Below, in pieces: positions 17,351-25,798 of a stretch of DNA of 64,000 nt (its first letter is position 1; every line of letters begins with the position of its first letter). The position numbers were made by a program, and so were the translations under genes. The notes under the pieces are model-generated. The model had not been told where the DNA came from and ran no database searches. It worked only from the letters and a program-made list of their open reading frames with translations. This stretch comes from Flavobacteriales bacterium (lineage in GTDB: Bacteria > Bacteroidota > Bacteroidia > Flavobacteriales_D > Sanyastnellaceae). The stretch covers positions 1-64,000 of the forward strand of contig JADKIZ010000004.1 of assembly GCA_016722445.1 (NCBI GenBank), in the 5' to 3' direction.

Positions 17351-18334
17351 TTACACTTTCGTTACAAGGTCGCAGACTCTCTCTGCGTAACCAGCTTCAT
17401 TGTCGTACCAACCCATGATCTTCACCAGATTGCCATTCACAGATGTGAGCGCTGCATCAAATATGCACGAGTGACGATTTCCAACAATATCGATGGAAAC
17501 AATTGGATCAGTACAATATTCGAGAATACCTTTCATAGCACCTTGCGATGCTTCTTTCATGGCAGCATTCACTTCGTCTTTGGTGACATCCCGTTTTAGA
17601 ATGACCACCAGATCGGTGAGAGAACCATCAGGTGTAGGCACACGCACTGCAACGCCATCCAATTTTCCTTTCAAATCAGGAAGCACTTCACCAACAGCTT
17701 TAGCGGCACCTGTTGAAGTAGGCACCATGCTCAAAGCCGCAGCACGTGCACGTCTGAGGTCTTTGTGAGGCGCATCCTGCAAACGTTGATCAGCAGTGTA
17801 TGCATGAATGGTGGTGATGTATCCTTTCTCAATACCAAATTTATCGTTCAACACTTTCGCCATTGGAGCAAGGCAATTCGTAGTGCACGATGCATTGCTG
17901 AGGATGAGGTCATCGGCAGAAATTTGTTCATCATTTACACCAAGCACAATGGTTTTTACACCACCAGTTGCAGGAGCACTGATGATGACTTTTTTCGCTC
18001 CAGCCGTAATGTGTTTGGTTGCGCCTTCTTTATCGGTAAAAATTCCGGTTGATTCAATCACCACATCAATGTCAAGTGAAGCCCAAGGTAAAGTGGCGGG
18101 ATCTTTTGCGGCATACACTTTTACTGGACGACCATTTACCACAATGCTGTCATCGGTGGTTTCAATTTTTACAGCGAAGCGACCATGAACACTGTCGTAT
18201 TTCAGCAGATGTGCCAATGTTTTTACATCGGTGAGATCATTGATGGCAACGATTTCGACGTTTTCATTTTGTATCAGACTTCGGAAACACATCCGTCCAA
18301 TTCTTCCGAAGCCATTGATTGCTACTTTTTTCAT
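17351..18334 (-). CDS. gap: Glyceraldehyde-3-phosphate dehydrogenase
   Basis: NAD-dependent glycolytic enzyme of 327 residues. The Rossmann motif NGFGRIGR is at the N terminus, the catalytic cysteine is in SNASCTTNCLAP (about residue 150) and the C terminus carries WYDNEAGYAERV. The residues AINDLTD after the second strand fit NAD rather than NADP specificity. It forms a leftward group with pfkA upstream (62 bases) and the sugar-kinase-like gene downstream, so upper and lower glycolysis genes are probably co-expressed. Confidence 0.96.
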   Translation of the reverse strand: MKKVAINGFGRIGRMCFRSLIQNENVEIVAINDLTDVKTLAHLLKYDSVHGRFAVKIETTDDSIVVNGRPVKVYAAKDPATLPWASLDIDVVIESTGIFTDKEGATKHITAGAKKVIISAPATGGVKTIVLGVNDEQISADDLILSNASCTTNCLAPMAKVLNDKFGIEKGYITTIHAYTADQRLQDAPHKDLRRARAAALSMVPTSTGAAKAVGEVLPDLKGKLDGVAVRVPTPDGSLTDLVVILKRDVTKDEVNAAMKEASQGAMKGILEYCTDPIVSIDIVGNRHSCIFDAALTSVNGNLVKIMGWYDNEAGYAERVCDLVTKV

Positions 18335-18347
18335 TTTGTTTTGGGTT

Positions 18348-18372
18348 CATGCGGTTCATCTTTTGCCGCATG
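18348..18372 (-). promoter_or_regulatory. Hairpin in the pfkA-gap intercistronic gap
   Basis: CATGCGG pairs with CCGCATG across an 11-base loop, 14 bases before the gap start codon on the minus strand. There is no T run, so it is not an intrinsic terminator. It could stabilise or process the gap message. Confidence 0.35.
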
Positions 18373-18396
18373 TATTATTGATGTTTATTGATTCGT

Positions 18397-19365
18397 TTAA
18401 ATAGACAAGATGCGTGCGATACGCAACTCATCGCGGTTGGGTAAATGACGCTGATTGATGGCATCCTCAAGTCCCGTGTAAGTTTCACGGTCGTTGATGA
18501 TTCCTATCATCACATCTTTTCTTCCTTCGAGAAGACCTTCAACAGCTGCCACACCCATGCGGGATGCCATCACGCGATCATAACAAGAAGGAGAACCTCC
18601 TCTTTGCAAGTGACCGAGAACAGATACGCGCGTTTCGTATTCACTGTATTTCTCAGTAACCTGCTTTGCGATTTCATATGCACCGCCACTCTTCGAACCT
18701 TCCGCTACGATCACGATCGAGCTTGATTTTCCGCTTTCTTCACTGGCGCGCAATGTTTGTACGAGATCATCGATGCTCATTTCATCTTCAGGAAGTACAA
18801 TGGCTATGGCACCGGTTGCGATACCTGCCTTCAATGCAATGAAGCCACTGTTTCTTCCCATGACTTCCACAAAAAACAATCGATTGTGGGATGTTGCCGT
18901 ATCCCTGATTTTATCTACAGCATCCACAACAGTGTTGGTTGCTGTATCGAATCCGATGCAGTGATCAGTTCCAAAAAGATCGTTGTCGATGGACCCAGGA
19001 ACACCCATCACAGGTACTCCGAACTCCTCGTGAAAGATATGAGCCCCGGTGAAAGTGCCATTACCTCCGATGGTAATCAAAGCATTTACGCCATTCTTCT
19101 TGAGATTGTCGTAAGCCTGTTGACGACCTTCTTTGGTCATAAAATCTTTGCTTCTAGAACTTTTCAGGATGGTACCACCTCGGCCCAAAATGCGGGCAAC
19201 AGATCGCTCATTGAGTTTTTTGAAATCTCCTTCGATCATGCCCTGGTATCCTTGGAAAATACCATGTACCTCAATATTCCTGTACACACAGGTACGCACC
19301 ACAGCCCTGATGGCTGCATTCATTCCAGGCGCGTCACCTCCACTTGTAAGTACTCCAATTTTCAT
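18397..19365 (-). CDS. pfkA: 6-phosphofructokinase, ATP type
   Basis: Phosphorylates fructose 6-phosphate, the committed step of glycolysis. The 322 residues match bacterial ATP-PFK. GGDAPGMNAAIR binds ATP, PGSIDNDLFGT contains the catalytic Asp, and FVEVMGRNSGF and LGHLQRGGSPS bind substrate and effector. The glycine after GGN in GGNGTFTGA marks ATP rather than pyrophosphate use. The residue before it is Asn (codon AAT), whereas Asp, a magnesium ligand in E. coli PfkA, is usual. It is followed by gap. Confidence 0.94.
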   Translation of the reverse strand: MKIGVLTSGGDAPGMNAAIRAVVRTCVYRNIEVHGIFQGYQGMIEGDFKKLNERSVARILGRGGTILKSSRSKDFMTKEGRQQAYDNLKKNGVNALITIGGNGTFTGAHIFHEEFGVPVMGVPGSIDNDLFGTDHCIGFDTATNTVVDAVDKIRDTATSHNRLFFVEVMGRNSGFIALKAGIATGAIAIVLPEDEMSIDDLVQTLRASEESGKSSSIVIVAEGSKSGGAYEIAKQVTEKYSEYETRVSVLGHLQRGGSPSCYDRVMASRMGVAAVEGLLEGRKDVMIGIINDRETYTGLEDAINQRHLPNRDELRIARILSI

Positions 19366-19451
19366 TTTTTCGATTCCGTTTTACCTGTTTCAATAACAAG
19401 CGGGGCTAATGTAAGTGTATTTTGTACACTAAGTCCATTTTTTTTAATTTC

Positions 19452-21209
19452 TTAATGACCACCCGATACAGAGGCCTTCTCGATATCAATTCCTTGATCC
19501 AGTAAAACCCTTCTCACCTTCCATGCAAACCAAGTGAGGTATGCAAAGCAGATGATTCCGATCGCATAGGATGCATGAATACCTATGATATCGGCCAATT
19601 TTCCCTGAATGGGTGGAATAATCGAACCACCAAGAATCATCATAATCAGGAAAGCACTGCCTTGGGTGGTGTACTTACCCAAACCAGCAATGGAAAGCGT
19701 GAATATGGAAGGCCACATGATGGAACAAGCCAAACCACCGCTCAGCACAGCGTATACAGAAACCATTCCGGTGGTGAGCACACTTACGACCAATGCAGCC
19801 ATTCCCATTACGCCGAAATAAAGCAACGTTCTTGCGGGTCTATCTTGACCGAGTTGAGCGGCAATGATCTGAATGATCACACATGCCGCATACCATTTCA
19901 ATTCATCCACACGATGTCCGGCAGCAGCAGTGCAGGCATAAATCACGAGAAGTGCAATAAATGGTACAACATATTTCAGCATTCTTTTGGTAGAGTCCTT
20001 CAGATCGAATGCAGCGATGGCACCTGTCCATCGACCGATCATCAGAGAGCCCCAAAACATGGCAATAAAAGGCGCTGTTTCCGAAGATTGTTTACCTCCA
20101 AAATCAGGGTGTTTCAACAATTCGGCGAGATTACTACCCATCGCAACCTCAACACCCACGTAGACAAAAATGGCCAACATACCCAGTGCAAGTTGTGGAA
20201 ACTGCATAGCGCCCCAACCCTGAGGGGACTTTTTAGCCATGGACCAATTAACTGGTATTGCAATGACGATGACGCACAGTGCGCCCAACAACCACAGGAG
20301 TCGTTTATGTTCCAATGGCTCCTTCAATGATTTGATTTCGGCTTTCAGCATTTCGACATCTGCGGTAGTATAATCGGTAACAACTTGATTTTTCAAATCA
20401 GTCTCCATCACTTTCACCTGTGTTTCCTTATCCACAATGGCCTTTGCTTCATCACTTCTATAACTGGAAAATACAGGTGTAAAAACCATGATCAACAAAC
20501 CTGTGATGAGCAACATACTTCCCATCGCTTTCCTTGCTTTTTCAGGTTTCTCCAAACTAATACCTGCCGGAACTTTTTTAGAAAATCCAAACAAGGCTGC
20601 AGCACCGACAAACAACAATCCAACGAAAATGTATAGACCAATGACTTTATTCAGAGGAAGGCTATTGATTTCATCATCACCGATAGCATGTGCACTTCCG
20701 AATAATGCCAGCGTAACGACAAGAGGTCCAATCGTAGTTCCGAATGAATTCACACCACCACCCAGATTCACACGGGTAGCACCTGTATTCGGATCACCCA
20801 ACGAAATGGCAAGAGGTTGTGCAGCGGTTTGCTGCAATGAAAAACCCAGGGCTACAATGAACAACCCGAGCAACATCCCTGTGAAACTATTTCCATTCAC
20901 GGCCAAAATCATGGCCAACGCGCCCAAAGCGGAAAACAACAATCCATAAACAATACTTTTTTTATAGCCCCACTTGCCAACGAGGTCGAGACCGGCGAGA
21001 TCGCCGTAGATGAAAAGTCCCAACGCTCCGACATAATATGCCAGGTAAAATGCGAAATCGATCAACTGACTTTGAAATTGATCGAGATGGAAATAATGCT
21101 TACAGAATGGGATGAATACGCTATTGCCCGCAGCAATAAATCCCCAGAAAAAGAACACAACAACGAGTGTGCTCAATGCACCTTTTGCAGTTTGTACAGA
21201 TTGATTCAT
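19452..21209 (-). CDS. FHS/FucP-type sugar:H+ symporter (MFS) with central insert
   Basis: Inner-membrane sugar permease of 585 residues; the family is usually about 430. The N terminus carries FFFWGFIAAGNSVFIPFCKH, the FHS signature, and the last six helices include the NAGGIMWPS-equivalent region LACSIMWPSIFTLSI. Twelve core helices are visible. The extra length is a hydrophilic, coiled-coil-like stretch (VKVMETDLKNQVVTDY and MLKAEIKSLKEPLEHK, about residues 265-305) flanked by two additional hydrophobic segments. Glucose, galactose or fucose is the probable substrate. It is the first gene of the run leading to pfkA and gap, with 86 bases between. Confidence 0.88.
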   Translation of the reverse strand: MNQSVQTAKGALSTLVVVFFFWGFIAAGNSVFIPFCKHYFHLDQFQSQLIDFAFYLAYYVGALGLFIYGDLAGLDLVGKWGYKKSIVYGLLFSALGALAMILAVNGNSFTGMLLGLFIVALGFSLQQTAAQPLAISLGDPNTGATRVNLGGGVNSFGTTIGPLVVTLALFGSAHAIGDDEINSLPLNKVIGLYIFVGLLFVGAAALFGFSKKVPAGISLEKPEKARKAMGSMLLITGLLIMVFTPVFSSYRSDEAKAIVDKETQVKVMETDLKNQVVTDYTTADVEMLKAEIKSLKEPLEHKRLLWLLGALCVIVIAIPVNWSMAKKSPQGWGAMQFPQLALGMLAIFVYVGVEVAMGSNLAELLKHPDFGGKQSSETAPFIAMFWGSLMIGRWTGAIAAFDLKDSTKRMLKYVVPFIALLVIYACTAAAGHRVDELKWYAACVIIQIIAAQLGQDRPARTLLYFGVMGMAALVVSVLTTGMVSVYAVLSGGLACSIMWPSIFTLSIAGLGKYTTQGSAFLIMMILGGSIIPPIQGKLADIIGIHASYAIGIICFAYLTWFAWKVRRVLLDQGIDIEKASVSGGH

Positions 21210-21304
21210 ATGTGGAGGATGACGCCCGCTTTGATTGTGGCGTCCAGCGCAATTTATTTCATCAGACGATGCCTACCTCCGGTGCACAACCACAACTTAT
21301 CCTC

Positions 21305-22135
21305 TTATGGTGTTGATGACTCGAAAAACTTCCTGAAAAACAACAATTGATAATCCACACTATCGAACCAATAGGCACTATCGTGTTTACCAGGTCTTTC
21401 GATATAGTCATGTTGCACTCCCATCTTCAGCAGTTTTTCGTGCAGATTTCTGTTCACTTCGATAAAAAAATCATCTACTCCGCAATCGATCATCAATTTC
21501 AATTCACCATCTTTCAATTTTTCAATCACATTGATAACCGTATGTTCTTCCCAATTCTGCTTACAACATAATGTATCGCCCAAAATTTTTTCCTTTAAAT
21601 CCCATGAAGCTGTGTATTGGCGAATGTCCACGCCTCCACTCATAGAACCCGCTGCACCGAATAAATCAGTGTGTCTTGTACTCAAATAAAGTCCACCATG
21701 TCCTCCCATACTTAAGCCCGTGATTGCGCGATGTGCCCGGTCGGCTTTGGTGCGATAGTTTTTATCGATCCAGGGTATCAGTTCCCGAATGATAAAAGTC
21801 TCATACCTCATGGTAGAATCAATGGGACTATCCAGATACCAAGACCTGTATCCGCCGTCAGGACAAACGATGATAAAATGATGCTCATCTGCCGCAGCGG
21901 TGAGTTCAGGTTTGAGTTTGATCCACGACTGTTCATTGCCACCGTACCCATGCAATAAGTACAAGACCGGATAAGAAATAAGGCTTGAATCATAATCATC
22001 AGGTAAAATGACCATGCAGGCTGACTTCGCATGCAAGGATTCGCTGAAGACTTCAGAAGTGATAATTCTGCCCGCATGAACCGGCAGGAAGAGCATCAGG
22101 GTGCCTATCACAACGATGTAGTTTTTCCAATTCAT
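21305..22135 (-). CDS. Exported esterase, esterase D/antigen 85 type
   Basis: Alpha/beta hydrolase of 276 residues with a signal peptide (MNWKNYIVVIGTLMLFLPVH). The oxyanion region is YLLHGYGGNEQSW, the nucleophile serine is in GLSMGGHGGL, and the acid and histidine are in CGVDDFF and PGKHDSAYW. This arrangement is that of S-formylglutathione hydrolase/feruloyl-esterase-like enzymes, and export suggests action on acylated glycans or xenobiotic esters. The start at 22135 opens the signal peptide; the frame stays open upstream but has no conserved sequence. Divergent from the Nudix regulator at 22263, so the latter may control it. Confidence 0.85.
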   Translation of the reverse strand: MNWKNYIVVIGTLMLFLPVHAGRIITSEVFSESLHAKSACMVILPDDYDSSLISYPVLYLLHGYGGNEQSWIKLKPELTAAADEHHFIIVCPDGGYRSWYLDSPIDSTMRYETFIIRELIPWIDKNYRTKADRAHRAITGLSMGGHGGLYLSTRHTDLFGAAGSMSGGVDIRQYTASWDLKEKILGDTLCCKQNWEEHTVINVIEKLKDGELKLMIDCGVDDFFIEVNRNLHEKLLKMGVQHDYIERPGKHDSAYWFDSVDYQLLFFRKFFESSTP

Positions 22136-22214
22136 TACTTTTATCCTCATTACGCAAATGAAAACTTCAGGTTCGAACCGAACAAAATCATTACCAAAAC
22201 GATAACATCGGTCA

Positions 22215-22222
22215 TAAGTTTG
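22215..22222 (+). promoter_or_regulatory. Putative -7 promoter element of the Nudix regulator
   Basis: TAAGTTTG matches the Bacteroidota -7 consensus TAnnTTTG and lies 41 bases before the ATG at 22263. No convincing -33 TTTG is seen upstream. Confidence 0.4.
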
Positions 22223-22262
22223 CGCATAACCAAAACTGAAGAAAGTGAAAGAGGCATCCCCC

Positions 22263-22952
22263 ATGGACATTTCAGTCGATTGTGTGGTATTTGGTTTCGA
22301 TGAAAAGAAACTCAAAGTTCTGCTCATCGAACAAAGACAACCGGGCAAAGACAAAACTTTGCCAAGGCTTCAAACGGCATTGCCAGGCGATTTGTTGAAA
22401 GAAAACGAGAGTCTTGATGGCGCAGCCAAACGTGTATTGCGTGAGCTGACCAGTCTGAAAGGTATTTACCTCAAACAATTTCACACGTTTGGTGATCCGA
22501 TGCGGGTGAAAAACCTGAAGGATCAGGATTGGCTTCGCACCTTCAGGGCGCATCCGGAAAGACGTGTAGTTACAGTAGGATATTACAGTCTCGTAAAACT
22601 CGAAGACTACTCCCCAAAAGCATCGAGCTTCGCTGGTAAGACCAAGTGGATTGATGTGTATGAATTGCCGGAACTGGCATTCGACCACAACGTCATAGTA
22701 GAATATGCATTAGATGTATTCAGACATGAACTGATTGCCGACAACATCGGATTTGAATTGCTTCCGGAAAAATTCACATTGAGCCAACTTCAGCACTTGC
22801 ATGAAATTGTTCTCAATAAAAAACTGGATAAACGCAATTTCAGAAAAAACGTACTCAAATTGGATCAATTGAAACCATTGAACGAAAAGCAACAAGGTGT
22901 GCTGCATAAACCCGCACAACTTTTTCAATTTAAGACCAAGAAAAAATCCTGA
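22263..22952 (+). CDS. NrtR-like regulator: degenerate Nudix domain plus winged helix
   Basis: 229 residues. The N-terminal half is a Nudix fold (VDCVVFGFDEKKLKVLLIEQ). Its box reads VLRELTSLKGI where hydrolases need REUxEExGU, so both catalytic glutamates are gone. The C-terminal part, from about residue 150, has the NrtR winged-helix signature FTLSQLQHLHEIV and LDKRNFRKNVLKLD. Such proteins are transcription factors that sense a nucleotide-sugar or ADP-ribose-like ligand; relatives control NAD or pentose genes. Which genes this one controls is not shown, but the divergent esterase is a candidate. The ATG at 22263 is preferred over an upstream GTG. Confidence 0.82.
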   Translation: MDISVDCVVFGFDEKKLKVLLIEQRQPGKDKTLPRLQTALPGDLLKENESLDGAAKRVLRELTSLKGIYLKQFHTFGDPMRVKNLKDQDWLRTFRAHPERRVVTVGYYSLVKLEDYSPKASSFAGKTKWIDVYELPELAFDHNVIVEYALDVFRHELIADNIGFELLPEKFTLSQLQHLHEIVLNKKLDKRNFRKNVLKLDQLKPLNEKQQGVLHKPAQLFQFKTKKKS

Positions 22953-23006
22953 CCATCAGGAATTTTTATACCCGTTTTAGTTTTTATATCAACCTTAGTC
23001 ATTCCG

Positions 23007-25256
23007 ATGAATATCATCAATACAATATCCCGCGCCCTCACTTTTGTTTTGATTTTGACAATTCCGCAATTAGGCTGGACACAGGCATTTCCAGATTACG
23101 GTCCTGCTTTTCCTCAAGATCAAGTTACAACCATCGACATTGTGATTGACCCAGATAGTATGTTGGACATGATTTTGAATTTAGAGTCGGAACATTATTA
23201 TCCCGCCTCATTCACATATACCAGCTCTTCACTCGTGGAGATCGTTGATAGCATTGGAATTCAATTGCGCGGTAATTCTAGCTTATCTGCATTTAAAAAA
23301 TCGTTCAAAATTTCCTTCGATGCATTTGATGATGGCAACAAATGGCAATCAATGAAAAAAATCAATTTGCTGGCACAACACAATGACCCTTCCATGTTGC
23401 GAAGTAAATTGTGTTTTGATATGTACCGGTATTTTGGTATTCCATGTGCGCGAACTTCCTATACTAAAGTAAATATCAACGGGGAATATGCTGGGTTGTA
23501 TTTGAATGTTGAACAAATCGATGATCAATTCGCCGAAGCATTCTTCGACGGAGAAGGCGATGGTAACCTTTACAAATGCACGTATCCCGCAGATTTGAAT
23601 TACATCAGTGAAAATCCTGATGACTACAAATTCGAAGATTGGGGTATTCGACCATACGACCTCAAAACGAATGAATGGAAGGATGATTATAACGATCTAG
23701 CGCAATTGATCAGTGTGCTCAACAATGTCCCTGTCAATGATCTTCATTGTGAGCTGTCCAATGTGATGAATATCGAATCGTTTCTGAAAACGTCAGCAAT
23801 CGACATTCTCCTTGGCAATTGGGACAGTCACATTTACAATAAAAATAATTTTTACCTCTACCACAATCAGCAAACAGGCCTGATGGAGTATATTCCATAC
23901 GACCTCGACAACACTTTCGGAATGGATTGGATCAATATCGACTGGACTGAAAGGAATATCTATACGTGGTCACCCAATGGAGAGCAACGCCCTGCGTACA
24001 CGAGGCTGATGAATGATCCTGTTTACAGAGATCGTTTCAGCTATTACATTGAAACAATGATTGCAGAATATTTCAATGAAAGCAATATCACTACACGCGC
24101 AGAGTATTGGCAAAACCTGATCCAGCCTTGGATCTACACCGATCCATATTATTCTCTTGATTACGGATTTACAACAAGCGATTTTGATGACGCCATTCTG
24201 AATGCTTGGGGAAATCACATTGATTACGGCATAGTTCCTTATGTAACAGCACGTAAAAATTCTGCCATCAGTCAATTGGAGAATTACGAAAATCAGGGAG
24301 CCATTGTGCATTGGGTAGCTCCAAAAAGAATCGAAGGAGACATGCTGATTGAATCGCTTATTACTGGACCACAAGCTGAAAATTGCACTTTGCTTTTATC
24401 TGTTGATGGTACGAACTACACCGAAATACAATTGACAGATTTAAATGGTATTCTACAGACAGAAAATGACCATATTTATTCTTACTACGATGAAGTATGG
24501 CCAATGGGTACTGACCAGATGTATTACCAGGTCAGGTTACCAGACAACTCGCTATTCCCTTGTGAACCGGCCTTTTTCTATACCACACCTCTTCAAACCG
24601 GATTGTATCTGAACGAAGTGATGGCGGTGAACAACACAACCATTCACGATGAAGAAAATGTTTATGAAGATTGGCTTGAGATCTACAACAGTACATCCTC
24701 TGTAATCAATTTGGAAGGGTATTTTGTATCAGATGACACGATCAATTGGAACAAATTCCCGCTACCAAATTTCAATTTGCAGCCACATGCCTTCGCGCTG
24801 ATTTGGTTTGACGACGATGTAACTCATGGCATGTGGCACGGTACATTCAAACTTGGTTCAGGTGAAAACGTGATACTCACAAAAATGACCGATGGTGTTT
24901 CCAGAACATGTCAGGAAATGACTGGCATTCCCTTCCTTGCGGACATATCATTGGAGTTGACAACGGATGGTGGTAGCATCTCTGCATCGGAAAACAATCC
25001 AACACCAGGCTATTCCAATTTAGACTCCGCTATCGACGAATCCGTTGGATTTATGATATCCTCCTATCCCAATCCTGCTGACGGGCTGATCATCTTCAGC
25101 AGGCCCGTTGGTCACGCTTGCCTGATAGATGTCAATGGCAAAATCGTAGTCGAAACATTCCAATCCAGCGGGCTGAATACCTCTTCTGTCACAAATGGCA
25201 CTTATTTTCTCAAACTGGATAGTATTATTGTGAAACAAATCATACTTCATAAGTAA
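23007..25256 (+). CDS. Secreted CotH-kinase protein with lamin-tail domain and T9SS sorting domain
   Basis: 749 residues, exported by a signal peptide (ISRALTFVLILTIPQLGWTQ) and probably through T9SS to the cell surface. The CotH domain (about 45-400) has LRGNSSLSAFKKSFKI, then LLGNWDSHIYNKNN and YDLDNTFG, the atypical protein-kinase motifs. A lamin-tail-like domain with LNEVMAVN and EDWLEIYNS follows at about 535-665. The last 75 residues are a type A sorting domain (SSYPNPADGLIIFS). CotH in spore formers phosphorylates coat proteins; here a surface or extracellular target is inferred. It lies 54 bases after the Nudix regulator, on the same strand. Confidence 0.88.
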   Translation: MNIINTISRALTFVLILTIPQLGWTQAFPDYGPAFPQDQVTTIDIVIDPDSMLDMILNLESEHYYPASFTYTSSSLVEIVDSIGIQLRGNSSLSAFKKSFKISFDAFDDGNKWQSMKKINLLAQHNDPSMLRSKLCFDMYRYFGIPCARTSYTKVNINGEYAGLYLNVEQIDDQFAEAFFDGEGDGNLYKCTYPADLNYISENPDDYKFEDWGIRPYDLKTNEWKDDYNDLAQLISVLNNVPVNDLHCELSNVMNIESFLKTSAIDILLGNWDSHIYNKNNFYLYHNQQTGLMEYIPYDLDNTFGMDWINIDWTERNIYTWSPNGEQRPAYTRLMNDPVYRDRFSYYIETMIAEYFNESNITTRAEYWQNLIQPWIYTDPYYSLDYGFTTSDFDDAILNAWGNHIDYGIVPYVTARKNSAISQLENYENQGAIVHWVAPKRIEGDMLIESLITGPQAENCTLLLSVDGTNYTEIQLTDLNGILQTENDHIYSYYDEVWPMGTDQMYYQVRLPDNSLFPCEPAFFYTTPLQTGLYLNEVMAVNNTTIHDEENVYEDWLEIYNSTSSVINLEGYFVSDDTINWNKFPLPNFNLQPHAFALIWFDDDVTHGMWHGTFKLGSGENVILTKMTDGVSRTCQEMTGIPFLADISLELTTDGGSISASENNPTPGYSNLDSAIDESVGFMISSYPNPADGLIIFSRPVGHACLIDVNGKIVVETFQSSGLNTSSVTNGTYFLKLDSIIVKQIILHK

Positions 25257-25262
25257 CCATAT

Positions 25263-25682
25263 ATGTCCAGCGCCAATTACTCGCACTGTATCCCATTCTT
25301 ACCTGTGCGCAATCTGGAAAAAACGATCGAGTTCTATCGTGATGTTCTTGGATTTCATTCCGAATGGTATTGGGGAAACCCCGCCACTGACGCCGGTATA
25401 GGACGAGATGGTCTGAATCTCCTTTTCGTTAAAAATGAAAAGTTAGCCACCCTGCTGACCGAAAGCGGTGAACGCTTAGAAATTTGTCTTTTTGTTTCTA
25501 ACGTTGATGAAATTTTTCGGGAAATGAAATCCCTGAACGTTGAAATTGTTTCTGAACTTCGCAATGAGCCGAGACAAGTGAGGGAATTTTCCATTCTGGA
25601 TTGTAACGGTTACCTATTGCGTATTGGTGAAGGACTCGAAAACGAGCCACTCGAAACACACAGTACTGCTACCGGAAAATAG
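25263..25682 (+). CDS. VOC-family (glyoxalase/bleomycin-resistance-like) protein
   Basis: A 139-residue vicinal-oxygen-chelate protein without signal peptide. IPFLPVRNLEKTIEFYRDVL is the usual first motif, and FLRIGEG-equivalent YLLRIGEGLEN closes the second. Family length and fold fit small-molecule binding or a metal-dependent dioxygenase or lyase; the substrate cannot be told. It starts six bases after the CotH stop. Confidence 0.8.
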   Translation: MSSANYSHCIPFLPVRNLEKTIEFYRDVLGFHSEWYWGNPATDAGIGRDGLNLLFVKNEKLATLLTESGERLEICLFVSNVDEIFREMKSLNVEIVSELRNEPRQVREFSILDCNGYLLRIGEGLENEPLETHSTATGK

Positions 25683-25798
25683 CGGATATTCTAAAAAGAA
25701 TATTGTTCTGAAGGAACGCTCAATAATTCCATGAGATGCACATTCTCACCATTTATGATGTTCCTTTGCCACCGCATTTTTTTTGAACACCACGGCTC

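Noticed and set aside
18757..19455. 232-residue open frame on the plus strand
   Set aside because: Antisense to pfkA over its full length, with no domain pattern. pfkA motifs are clear on the minus strand.
19575..20330. 251-residue open frame on the plus strand
   Set aside because: Antisense to the FHS permease; rich in His, Asn, Gln as expected from reversed membrane codons, and no recognisable domain.
22168..22180. GGTTCGAACC resembling a tRNA T-loop
   Set aside because: It is a short palindrome without acceptor, D or anticodon arms around it, in the esterase/Nudix gap.
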